NCBI GenBank assembly: GCA_023451735.1
Contig: JAEXYH010000040.1
Coordinates: 68,667-132,666 of the forward strand
Source of the DNA: Pseudomonadota bacterium
GTDB lineage: Bacteria > Pseudomonadota > Alphaproteobacteria > Rhizobiales > Rhizobiaceae
Reading direction: 5' to 3'
Length of the DNA stretch: 64,000 nt
Shown: piece after piece, positions 43,611 through 50,966 of the stretch
How the letters are laid out: each line of letters starts with the position of its first letter
How positions within the stretch are numbered: the first letter of the stretch is position 1
Notes under the pieces: model-generated
What the model was told of the DNA's origin: nothing
Seen by the model: the letters and a program-made list of their open reading frames with translations, nothing else
Databases searched by the model: none
Translations under genes and position numbers: made by a program

Positions 43611-44174
43611 GTGAGTGAAGCATTGCCTGTAGGCGAGAAGATTGCGGACTATTTCGGGATTAATAATGCCCGATCCCTGGTGACCAGACCGCTCCGCCGG
43701 GCGGAGCTTTCCATCACGCATCTCTGGCGCACTTACGAGGATGGCGATCGTCCCGTCGTGCTGCCTGCCGATGACGCATTTCTCGTCGTGCTTTATCTCA
43801 CCGATGTCGAACATCGCGATATCTGGCCTGATCGGCCACCTGCGCCGCTGAAGCTATATCCGAAGGGCTCGATCTGCCTGATCAGCCTGAAACAGGGCGC
43901 GGCCATTGCCATCCGGGGCGGTTTCGAAGCGCTCGTCTTTCACATTCCGCGCCAGCATTTGGCGGAACTTGCGGATGAGGCAGGAGAGCCGCGAGTCGAC
44001 GATCTGGCGATCTGTCGCGGGATCGAGGACCGGATAGTCCGCGATATCGGCGCGGCCCTGATGCCGCTTTTCGACATGGCCGACGATGTGACCGACCGGC
44101 TTCTCGTGCATGTCGCGCTGGCATTCAACGCGCATATCGCGCAGCGTTACGGACGCTCCCGGCATCGGAACTAA
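43611..44174 (+). CDS. Stand-alone AraC-type sensor domain without DNA-binding domain
   Basis: A 187-residue protein from GTG at 43611 (weak ribosome site). It aligns along its length with the N-terminal domain of the divergent AraC protein: FEALVFHIPRQHLAELADEAG against FDMLLLEISPASLNRIA, and LLVHVALAFNAHIAQRYG against FVDQLATAIGTHLVQRYG. It ends RSRHRN just where the helix-turn-helix region would begin. Either the gene lost its 3' part or the product works as a domain-only partner, for instance forming inactive heterodimers with the neighbour. No frameshifted HTH sequence is visible in the 60 bases before the next gene. Confidence 0.65.
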   Translation: MSEALPVGEKIADYFGINNARSLVTRPLRRAELSITHLWRTYEDGDRPVVLPADDAFLVVLYLTDVEHRDIWPDRPPAPLKLYPKGSICLISLKQGAAIAIRGGFEALVFHIPRQHLAELADEAGEPRVDDLAICRGIEDRIVRDIGAALMPLFDMADDVTDRLLVHVALAFNAHIAQRYGRSRHRN

Positions 44175-44241
44175 AACGCCGCGGTCGGTCGGACACGCGG
44201 CGCTTTGATCTCTTGTTGTATCATCTGGCCGATTGGAGCCG

Positions 44242-45174
44242 TCAGGCTGCCAGCGGTTCCAGATTGGCTTCGATCCGGTCGCGGAACGGCTCGTACTGGG
44301 TGGGCAGCTTCAGCACTTCACCGAGATGCGCGGTGTCCTCGTCACGGTTGAAGCCCGGCTCGTTCGTGGCGATTTCGAACAAGACGCCGCCCGGCGTGCG
44401 GAAGTAAATCGCCCAGAAGTAATCTCGATCGATGACCGGCGTGACCTGATACCCGGTATCCATCAGCGCCTTGCGGACTTCGAGCTGCTTTTCGCGGTTA
44501 TCGACGGCAAAGGCGATGTGATGCACCGAGCCGGCACCCTGCCGGGCGAACGGCGTTTTAGGCAGAGCCGCGACATCGATCGTGTCGGCACCGTTGCCGC
44601 CCGGAATTATGAAGCGGGTCACGTCACCCTGCTTTTCGGCGCGCTGGTAGCCCATATAACCGAGCAGTTCTTCCGTTGCCCCCGTGTCGTGCAGGTTGAA
44701 GCGCGCGCCGGCGAAACCGCGGATGGCGGCATCTTCGGGAACCCCTTCCGCGAGCCAGGGCGTGCGGCGGTCATTGGCCGCTTCGATCAGCGCAAGCGCA
44801 TCGCCATCCGGTCCCATGAAACGCAGCCGGTTGGCACCGAAGACCGTATCGGTCTCAAGCCCATCGACACCCTGCGCGGTAAAACGATCCTGCCAGAATT
44901 TCAGCGCTCCCTTCGGAACAGAGAACTGGGTTTCGCCGACCTCGCCAACGCCGGGGCGGCCGAGCATCATGTGCTGGAACGGGAAATAGGTCATGACCGT
45001 GCCGGCAGAGCCGCTCTCGTCACCGTAATAAAGGTGGTAGACGCTGGGATCGTCGAAGTTTACCGTCTGCTTGACGCGGCGCAGGCCGAGCGTCTCGGTG
45101 AAGAAGCGGTTGTTCTGGCGTGCATCCGATGCCATCGATGTGACATGGTGCAGTCCCTTGATATCCTTGATCAT
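44242..45174 (-). CDS. Ring-cleaving VOC dioxygenase (MhqO/MhqA-like)
   Basis: A 310-residue vicinal-oxygen-chelate protein with two glyoxalase modules. Metal-binding positions are in GLHHVTSMASDA at the start, VHHIAFAV in the second module and a Glu in GVLFEIATNEPGF. The layout matches Bacillus MhqO/MhqA hydroquinone-type dioxygenases, which detoxify quinones and hydroquinones. ATG at 45174. The 120-bp divergent region to the LysR gene carries 45-bp element copy D, oriented toward this gene, which makes it a likely direct target of that regulator. Confidence 0.9.
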   Translation of the reverse strand: MIKDIKGLHHVTSMASDARQNNRFFTETLGLRRVKQTVNFDDPSVYHLYYGDESGSAGTVMTYFPFQHMMLGRPGVGEVGETQFSVPKGALKFWQDRFTAQGVDGLETDTVFGANRLRFMGPDGDALALIEAANDRRTPWLAEGVPEDAAIRGFAGARFNLHDTGATEELLGYMGYQRAEKQGDVTRFIIPGGNGADTIDVAALPKTPFARQGAGSVHHIAFAVDNREKQLEVRKALMDTGYQVTPVIDRDYFWAIYFRTPGGVLFEIATNEPGFNRDEDTAHLGEVLKLPTQYEPFRDRIEANLEPLAA

Positions 45175-45246
45175 CCTGGTGCCTTTCTGTCTCGGCGTTT
45201 GTTCGTGTTCGTGGACAGAGATTTAGGCGCATTGATCCGGATGCGA

Positions 45247-45291
45247 AATTGCAATATTAATTTTGATTGAATTGCCAATTTTGAAATAATC
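45247..45291 (-). promoter_or_regulatory. Shared 45-bp element, copy D (dioxygenase/LysR divergent promoter)
   Basis: Begins GATTATTTC, has GCAATT at positions 17-22 and ends ATATTGCAATT; nearly identical to copy C in the last third. It ends three bases from the LysR start codon, so one site could control both directions. Confidence 0.75.
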
Positions 45292-45294
45292 GAG

Positions 45295-46194
45295 ATGAAC
45301 GACTACAAAGCTTTCCGGATTTTCCTTCTCGCCGCCGAAAAGCGGAATTTCGCCCAGGTCGCCCGCGAACTCGACATGACGCCGGCCGCCGTGACGCGCG
45401 CTATCGCGGCACTGGAGAACGATCTCGGCGTCCAGCTTTTCGTACGCACGACACGGCAGGTGTCGCTGACGACCGACGGCGCGATTTTTGCCGCACAGGT
45501 CCAGCCCGCCATCGATACGCTGGAGAATGCGCGCAGGGAGGTCATGAACGCTCACAAGGCTGATGAAGGACGCCTGCGGATCAGCGCGCCGACATGGTTC
45601 GGCAAGGCGGTGCTGCCCCCGATCCTCTCGGGCTTCAAGGAACGTTATCCGAAGATGAGCTTCGAGATCTCGTTATCCGATGGTCTGGTGAACATCGTCG
45701 ACGACGATTACGATCTGGCGATCCGTATCTCGTCGCAACCCTCCGACAAGTTCACCATCTGGCGCAAGATCCGGGTCGTGCCGCGCATTCTCGTAGCAGC
45801 GCCCGGCAGTCGCTTCGTCGAGATGCAGCATCCGAGCGAGCTTTCGCCGGACGATTGCCTTGCCTATAGCGGCGAGAGTCGTCGGGAGACCTGGGTTTTA
45901 TCGGATGGCGGATCGAGCATGACGATCTCGGCCGGTCGCGGATTCAGCGCCAATAGCGGCGAGGTGCTGGCGGACATGGCGGCGGATGGCGCCGGTGTGG
46001 CGATGCTGCCCGGTTTCCACATCGCAGAACACCTGCGGACCGGCCGCCTTGTCCATGTTCTGCAAGGCTGGGCGCCGCCGGAACTCTGGCTCACCCTCTA
46101 TTATCCGCCCTACCAGGCCCTGCCACCCCGCATAGCTTCGTTCTCGAAATTCTTCGAGGAGCAGGTTGCGTCCTACATGGTCATGCTCGACTGA
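45295..46194 (+). CDS. LysR-family transcriptional regulator, candidate controller of the 45-bp element
   Basis: A 299-residue LysR regulator. The helix-turn-helix is at residues about 3-60 (FRIFLLAAEKRNFAQVARELDMTPAAVTRAIAALENDLGVQLFVR), so ATG at 45295 is right by family. There is no clear ribosome site in the few bases between the 45-bp element and the ATG; GAAATAAT lies 5-12 nt upstream and could be a -10 for a leaderless message. The effector domain has DYDLAIRIS and DGAGVAMLPGFHIAEHL. It is divergent from the dioxygenase gene, the classic LysR arrangement. Control of copies A-D is inferred from position and from the LysR-like location of the element at the -35. Confidence 0.92.
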   Translation: MNDYKAFRIFLLAAEKRNFAQVARELDMTPAAVTRAIAALENDLGVQLFVRTTRQVSLTTDGAIFAAQVQPAIDTLENARREVMNAHKADEGRLRISAPTWFGKAVLPPILSGFKERYPKMSFEISLSDGLVNIVDDDYDLAIRISSQPSDKFTIWRKIRVVPRILVAAPGSRFVEMQHPSELSPDDCLAYSGESRRETWVLSDGGSSMTISAGRGFSANSGEVLADMAADGAGVAMLPGFHIAEHLRTGRLVHVLQGWAPPELWLTLYYPPYQALPPRIASFSKFFEEQVASYMVMLD

Positions 46195-46279
46195 CCTTGC
46201 CGCCGCGGCCAATAAGTCCTGTTAACGCGTCAGAGTTAGCGTCGTACCGTAGCGTGCTTACTGCCCCAAGCGGTCTGGG

Positions 46280-46552
46280 ATGCCAATCATGCGCGGTTGC
46301 GTGCGCGGTCGCGGTTATCCGCGCTTCATCTACAATTTTGGCCGGTTGAAATACCCGATGAAGCGAGTGGGCAAGCGCGGCGAAGGCAAGTTCGAGCGGA
46401 TTTCCTGGGACGAAGCAACCGACATCATCGCCCGTGAATGGAAGCGTATCGGCGACACCTACGGGCCGGCTTCGCGTTTCGTAACAATGATGACCGGCGA
46501 TATCGGTGGCACATATAGCAGCGACGGTCCTCTAGAAAAAAAGGCCGGTTAA
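46280..46552 (+). pseudogene. Fragment of a DMSO reductase-family molybdopterin oxidoreductase
   Basis: About 80 residues match the early part of DmsA-type enzymes: MRGCVRGRGYPRFIYN, then RLKYPMKRVGKRGEGKFERISWDEAT and ARE-KRIGDTYGPAS. Intact enzymes have about 800 residues. The match fails at once after SSDGPL, where a few unrelated codons and a stop follow, and no upstream start with the Tat signal or Fe-S region is seen. It is a relic cut at both ends, between the LysR gene and the polysaccharide locus, and marks an old recombination joint. Confidence 0.75.
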
Positions 46553-48216
46553 ACTCCGAGTCCGGCGGCCCTGGTGCGGTGCACGCCTTGCGGAACAAAA
46601 GCGAAATGCTCCGTAAGGTTCAAAAGATTAGCTGCTAGATGCAGCGTCGAAAGCCACATCTCCGTTCCCTGCAGGCTTGCCTGCTGACCATCTGCGAAGG
46701 CGAACCCTGTTCCGGATTGCCAGCGTTCCGGCGCACGCAGAATGATGGTCTCGGCCACGGTTTCCGCTTGGGCGCGCATGAAATCCGTCTGCTTGAGGCA
46801 GAGCCAGAGCGGGTGGATCGTATCGAGAAGATTGCAGGCCATGTAGCTTTCGCCAGAAAAACCCTGATAGTTCCGGTAGTGGGTCAGAACGGAATTGATC
46901 GTCGCATCGGGATACGGAACCGATATGCCGAACTGTGCATAAGTTCCGCGAGAGAGACGATAAAAGCCGTTGATCGGCTGGAGGAATCCCTGCTCCGCGG
47001 TCGGCCAGCCCCAGAGACCCGTGGCGCGATCGATATGCGTTGCAAGCCATCCAAACAGGACTTCACGCCCCCTGCCGCTTTCGAAATAACGCGCATTGAA
47101 ATAGAGCGCGGTTGCGATCCCGTCGATACGATCACCACACCGCCAGGCGCGCTGCTTCCAGGGCAAGGCCTCCAGCCATTCGCACAATGCAACTGCATCC
47201 ATCTCCGCGCTCGCAATCGGGAATTTCGGTCTGGCACCGAGAATTTCCAGGGCGTAGCCGACGGCGAGGACATTATAGAGAGAGAGGTTATCCTCCAGAA
47301 CGGGTTTGGATAGATCGAATTTCGCAGAGGGATCGGGAAACAACCCTGTCTGCGGGTCCTGCATCGCTTGCAGGCGAGCGATGATCGCTTTCGCCTCCTC
47401 TCCGGAAGGAGACGCACCGAAGCCTGCTGCAATTTCTATCGCGTCGCATTGATGCCGCGCGCTCTCGCGAACGATACCGCTGGCATCTGCAGAGACGTAT
47501 CCTTCAGGCCGGCGATAATGACCTAGCATGTCCTGCCATTGGCTTTTCGCCATTTCGCTGATCAAACGAAGTGCCTGTTCGGCGTCGCCCCGGCGAGACT
47601 TTGCCGCCGTTGGTTTTTCCCCGCGGCGGCGGACGAGTTTTGCCGGTACGCCTGCCATGATCGCCAGCGGCGGGACATCCTTGTTGACGACAGCGCCAGC
47701 CGCGATCACCGCGCCGTTGCCGATCGTCACGCCATCGAGAATGACCGCATTGGCGCCGATCCAGACGTCGTCACCGATGACGATACCTTTGATCTCGTGA
47801 GGCTGACTGTTGATGGGTATGTTGGGATCATCGAAACCATGATTGAAGCCGACGATCGATACAAGTGAGGCAATGCGCACCCCGTCCCCGCAACAAACCT
47901 TTCCCGAGATGCAGGCATAGGCATTGACCGAGCAATTCGAGCCGAATTCAACATCTCCGCGGACAAGCGCATGGGCTGCGATCCACGACCGGTTGCCTAC
48001 GGTCAGCGCCGAAGTGAAAATACGGGCATCCTCGGCGATATAGGCCGTCTCGGCGATCCGTGCATTGGCGGTTCGCGCAAGCTTGTCCTTCAATGCCCTC
48101 TGGCCGGGGCTGTCGACGTCGGCCGGCGTGCGCTCCCAGGTCATGAATTCCAGCCGTGCGTGGCGATCCGCTGCCGTCTTGTCGTTGCCGGGAGCTGGGG
48201 AGATTTCATGGTTCAT
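46549..48216 (-). CDS. Hexapeptide-repeat acyltransferase fused to an alpha-helical C-terminal domain
   Basis: A 555-residue protein. Residues about 45-205 are a left-handed beta-helix acyltransferase: TAYIAEDARIFTSALTVGNRS, GDGVRIASLVSIVGFNHG (catalytic-type His), IGDDVWIGANAVILDGVTIG and AGVPAKLVRRR. Residues about 215-555 are a different, helix-rich domain with repeated aromatic/Gly turns (LEDNLSLYNVLAVGYALEILG, WGWPTAEQGFLQPINGFYRLSRGTY, HPLWLCLKQTDF) resembling an alpha/alpha toroid of the kind found in glycoside hydrolases and terpene cyclases. I do not recognise the named family of this second part. It is 59 nt downstream of the SMP-30 lactonase gene, in the same operon, so a role in modifying or processing oligosaccharides is likely. 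Confidence 0.85.
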   Translation of the reverse strand: MNHEISPAPGNDKTAADRHARLEFMTWERTPADVDSPGQRALKDKLARTANARIAETAYIAEDARIFTSALTVGNRSWIAAHALVRGDVEFGSNCSVNAYACISGKVCCGDGVRIASLVSIVGFNHGFDDPNIPINSQPHEIKGIVIGDDVWIGANAVILDGVTIGNGAVIAAGAVVNKDVPPLAIMAGVPAKLVRRRGEKPTAAKSRRGDAEQALRLISEMAKSQWQDMLGHYRRPEGYVSADASGIVRESARHQCDAIEIAAGFGASPSGEEAKAIIARLQAMQDPQTGLFPDPSAKFDLSKPVLEDNLSLYNVLAVGYALEILGARPKFPIASAEMDAVALCEWLEALPWKQRAWRCGDRIDGIATALYFNARYFESGRGREVLFGWLATHIDRATGLWGWPTAEQGFLQPINGFYRLSRGTYAQFGISVPYPDATINSVLTHYRNYQGFSGESYMACNLLDTIHPLWLCLKQTDFMRAQAETVAETIILRAPERWQSGTGFAFADGQQASLQGTEMWLSTLHLAANLLNLTEHFAFVPQGVHRTRAAGLGV

Positions 48217-48275
48217 CTGTTTGTCCTATTCATGTCTGTAGCATCCAGACCAGTTCGCGAAGCGAACAACGATGG

Positions 48276-49139
48276 TCAGCCCAGAATGACCCGAGGCTCG
48301 CTTACGCCTTTGAACTTGCTTTTACGCTCGAAAGTCATGCCGGCCAGCGGTTCAGCCTCTCGCGCCTCGGCGCTCATGCCCTGGCAGGCGGAGGTTGCAA
48401 AAAGGCTGTGCATATCCGCGCCGCCGAAAGCCGGACATGAGATACGCGTCGCCTCGAAATATTCGGCTGCGATTTCCTGCCCATCGGGCGCGTAGCAGGC
48501 GACGCGGTGTCCGCCCCACTGAGCGTTCCACAGGTTACCCTCTGCATCAATCACCGCGCCGTCGGGAGAGTGGGCCGCTCCCATCAGATCGACAAACAAT
48601 TCGGGGTCACCAAGCGGCCATCCCTCGGCATCCAACCGGACATGCCAGATCTTCTTCAGTCGTGTATCGGAGAAATAGGCAAGCGACCGTTCCGAATCAA
48701 AGCAGATTGCATTGGGAATGCTGATTTTATCGTACAGTATGCGAAACTCGCCGCGCCAATATCGCCATATCGCACCGGCCTCTTGTTCGGAACGCTTGCC
48801 CATCGTCCCGATCCAGAAGCCACAATAAGGATCCGCCCGGCCATCATTGGACCGAAGGATCGGATTGTGCGGGAACGCGGCGACAGGCTGGCGTTTCCCG
48901 GATACCAAATTCAAGCTCGAGAGGCCGGTTTCTCCCGCGATCAGCAACTCGTCTGTGGAGAGCCAGCCCGCAGCCGATACATTCTCGTCAAACGTCCAGG
49001 CGAGCGGCTTGCCGCCTTCCTGGCTCAGGAGCATATTATTGACGATATCGAACCAAAAGAACTGCTGACGCTGTGGATGCCAGAATGCGCCTTCACCAAG
49101 TTCACAACGGCGTTGATCGAATATGTCATCCATTGGCAT
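48276..49139 (-). CDS. SMP-30/gluconolactonase-family sugar lactonase
   Basis: A 287-residue six-bladed propeller enzyme. Family markers are CELGEGAFWHPQRQQFFWFDI at the start (metal-ligand Glu), LRSNDGRADPYCGFWIGTMG (metal-binding Asn/Asp), SIPNAICFDSERSLAYFSDT and SPDGAVIDAEGNLWNAQWGG. Relatives open gluconolactone, arabinolactone and similar sugar lactones. ATG at 49139 lies 36 nt from a perfect palindrome GTCATA-A-TATGAC, which may bind the divergent GntR/FCD regulator. It is first in an operon with the acyltransferase fusion. In this locus it probably acts on lactones formed during uronic acid catabolism. Confidence 0.9.
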   Translation of the reverse strand: MPMDDIFDQRRCELGEGAFWHPQRQQFFWFDIVNNMLLSQEGGKPLAWTFDENVSAAGWLSTDELLIAGETGLSSLNLVSGKRQPVAAFPHNPILRSNDGRADPYCGFWIGTMGKRSEQEAGAIWRYWRGEFRILYDKISIPNAICFDSERSLAYFSDTRLKKIWHVRLDAEGWPLGDPELFVDLMGAAHSPDGAVIDAEGNLWNAQWGGHRVACYAPDGQEIAAEYFEATRISCPAFGGADMHSLFATSACQGMSAEAREAEPLAGMTFERKSKFKGVSEPRVILG

Positions 49140-49174
49140 AGTGCCTGCATCCTCCCGAAAATGCTGCCGAGCAG

Positions 49175-49187
49175 GTCATAATATGAC
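49175..49187. promoter_or_regulatory. Candidate GntR/FCD operator (perfect palindrome)
   Basis: GTCATAATATGAC, perfect dyad symmetry about a central A. FCD-type GntR regulators often bind such GT-rich/AC-rich palindromes. It lies between the lactonase start and the GntR gene. A further half site, GTCATACC, is at 49325-49332 upstream of the GntR start. Confidence 0.55.
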
Positions 49188-49397
49188 TTAGCTTGAGTGC
49201 GCTCATTTCAGAGATACAGCAGGCAAATACCTCAGTCCAGCTTTCGTTTCCGTATCGCAAAAGCGTCAATTAGACGCGAATCCGCTGTAAATCACCTTTC
49301 CGCGATTGATAATAATTGAAATTTGTCATACCTATTTAGCGAACACGCGGATATGCTGAAATTGTTTCGTCTCTCCGTAGCATCGCGAGGAACAGCT

Positions 49398-50135
49398 GTG
49401 ACGGTCCAGACCAAGGTTCGGCCAAAGGGGCCGGGATCACTGGTTTCAAAAGTGGGGGCAAGCCTCCGGCACGCGATAGCAAGCGGCCAGTATTCGCCCG
49501 GACAGAAACTGCCGAGCGAGGTGGAACTGACGGAAACCCACAAAGTGAGCCGTACGGTCATTCGCGAGGCCGTTGCCGCGCTAAAATCTGATGGACTTGT
49601 GGAAGTTCGGCAAGGTGCCGGCATTTTTGTGCTCGACCCGGCTTTTCAGCTTGCGGCGAACCGCACTGTCGACAAGGCGCGCGTGTCATCGGATCTCGAA
49701 GTGCTCGAAGTTCGTGCTCCGCTGGAGATCGAAGCTGCCGGGCTTGCTGCCGCACGCCGTTCGCCGGCGCAGGAGGAGGCGATTTTCGAGTGTCATAGGC
49801 AGGTTCTGCGCTGCATCGAGCAGAATGAGTCGATCCGGGAGACCGATTTGGCGCTTCACGTCGCAATCGCCGAAGCAACCAACAATCCACTGTTCCGGCA
49901 GCATCTGGAGTTTCATGGCGGCGCGGTCATCCCTCAATCAAGACCCCTGCCGGACCCGGATTTTGCCGAACAGACCGCCTATCGCCGCCTGATTCACAAG
50001 GAGCATGAGGCAATCGTCATGGCGATATCCGACCGTGACGAAGAAGCGGCGCGCAACGCGATGCGCGATCACCTGAGAGGCAGCCAGACCCGTTATCGCG
50101 AACTGCTTCGCAACTCGCGCGCCATCTCCGGCTGA
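49398..50135 (+). CDS. GntR-family regulator, FCD (FadR-type) domain
   Basis: A 245-residue regulator. I chose GTG at 49398 with GAGG seven bases upstream; the frame is open further, with an ATG at 49353 lacking a ribosome site. The winged helix is GSLVSKVGASLRHAIASGQYSPGQKLPSE and VSRTVIREAVAALKSDGLVEVRQGAG. The FCD domain has metal-binding positions in EVRAPLEIEAAGLAAARRSP, DLALHVAIAEATNNP and HKEHEAIVMAI. Regulators of this type usually repress uronate and sugar-acid genes and respond to pathway intermediates. Its position inside the uronide locus, with palindromes in the neighbouring promoters, supports local control. Confidence 0.92.
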   Translation: MTVQTKVRPKGPGSLVSKVGASLRHAIASGQYSPGQKLPSEVELTETHKVSRTVIREAVAALKSDGLVEVRQGAGIFVLDPAFQLAANRTVDKARVSSDLEVLEVRAPLEIEAAGLAAARRSPAQEEAIFECHRQVLRCIEQNESIRETDLALHVAIAEATNNPLFRQHLEFHGGAVIPQSRPLPDPDFAEQTAYRRLIHKEHEAIVMAISDRDEEAARNAMRDHLRGSQTRYRELLRNSRAISG

Positions 50136-50167
50136 TCCTCGCTAATCCCCCGGGGCGAATACCAGGC

Positions 50168-50956
50168 TTAACCGATGTCACGCCCCCATATTTCGATCTG
50201 CGTCAGCGCCGGAAAGGGCGAGGGATCTTCCGCCTTGATAAGGCTGTGTAACTTGATCCACTCGACAGTCTGCTCCTCAACACGAAAACTTTGCGCGCCG
50301 CCCGTTTTCACCAGCGGAAAGCTGTACACCTGACCGCTTGAGAGCGTAACGCTGGCGTTGTCCCACCAGGCATCATGCGGAAAATCCGCGCGCAGATAGA
50401 GAACGATCTCATCAACCTTGACCGGCCGGCCGAACTCGACCGTCAGCTCCGCCGCCGGATCCATGTTGATGCCCCAGCTGGTATAGGGCCAGCGACCGTG
50501 ATCATCATTGGCCTTTTCGCCATCAATCGCATTTCGTGCGGCAAATTGGGTTTCGCCACGCGTCTGGGCGTTTGCCTCCGCATGCGGAAACAATGTCGTA
50601 TTGCCCTTGTCGTCCCAGGGGTTGAGGGCGAGATTGCGACGCTGCACGACCTCTTCGGGACGGGCCGTGCGGACATGCAGCCGGTGCAGATCGCCGGTGA
50701 AGGCCCGGGGTGAATAGGGCGCGCGCCGGATCTCGAAGGGAACGGCCAGTGCGTAGTTCTCGCCTTTCAGATAGACGAGCGACGGGCTCATCGCATCATC
50801 GAGCGCAAGCACGACATGCCCTGCTTCCGAGGCTTCGACCACCACATGATCTCCATCTTCGTAGGCGCCGCGAAAGATCAGAAACGCCTCGTCAGTATTG
50901 GCCGCTTCAGCGCGCACCATGCCGCTTGCGCCGATCACCTTCAGTCTCAGTTCCAT
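50168..50956 (-). CDS. Discoidin/F5-8C-like protein of polysaccharide locus
   Basis: A 262-residue protein without signal peptide. The C-terminal half (about 125-262) has the features of a galactose-binding/discoidin domain: NAIDGEKANDDHGRWPYTSWGI, then ELTVEFGRPVKVDEIVLYLRADF and VEWIKLHSLIKAED. The N-terminal half is beta-rich and unassigned. Start ATG at 50956 has AGGAGGAC upstream and lies 10 nt after the stop of the heparinase-like gene, so they are one operon. It may bind the oligosaccharide or form part of the lyase. Reported relatives sit next to heparinase II/III genes; the activity is unknown. Confidence 0.75.
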   Translation of the reverse strand: MELRLKVIGASGMVRAEAANTDEAFLIFRGAYEDGDHVVVEASEAGHVVLALDDAMSPSLVYLKGENYALAVPFEIRRAPYSPRAFTGDLHRLHVRTARPEEVVQRRNLALNPWDDKGNTTLFPHAEANAQTRGETQFAARNAIDGEKANDDHGRWPYTSWGINMDPAAELTVEFGRPVKVDEIVLYLRADFPHDAWWDNASVTLSSGQVYSFPLVKTGGAQSFRVEEQTVEWIKLHSLIKAEDPSPFPALTQIEIWGRDIG

Positions 50957-50966
50957 TCCGTCCTCC

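Noticed and set aside
44176..44203. CGCCGCG ... CGCGGCG hairpin between the convergent AraC-sensor and dioxygenase genes
   Set aside because: Short stem, long loop and only TTT after it; a terminator is possible but not convincing.
46245..46259. TACCGTAGCGTGCTT, a near match to the 16-bp promoter block
   Set aside because: Two mismatches in 15 and the only gene downstream is a pseudogene fragment; 32 kb from the other copies. Probably chance.
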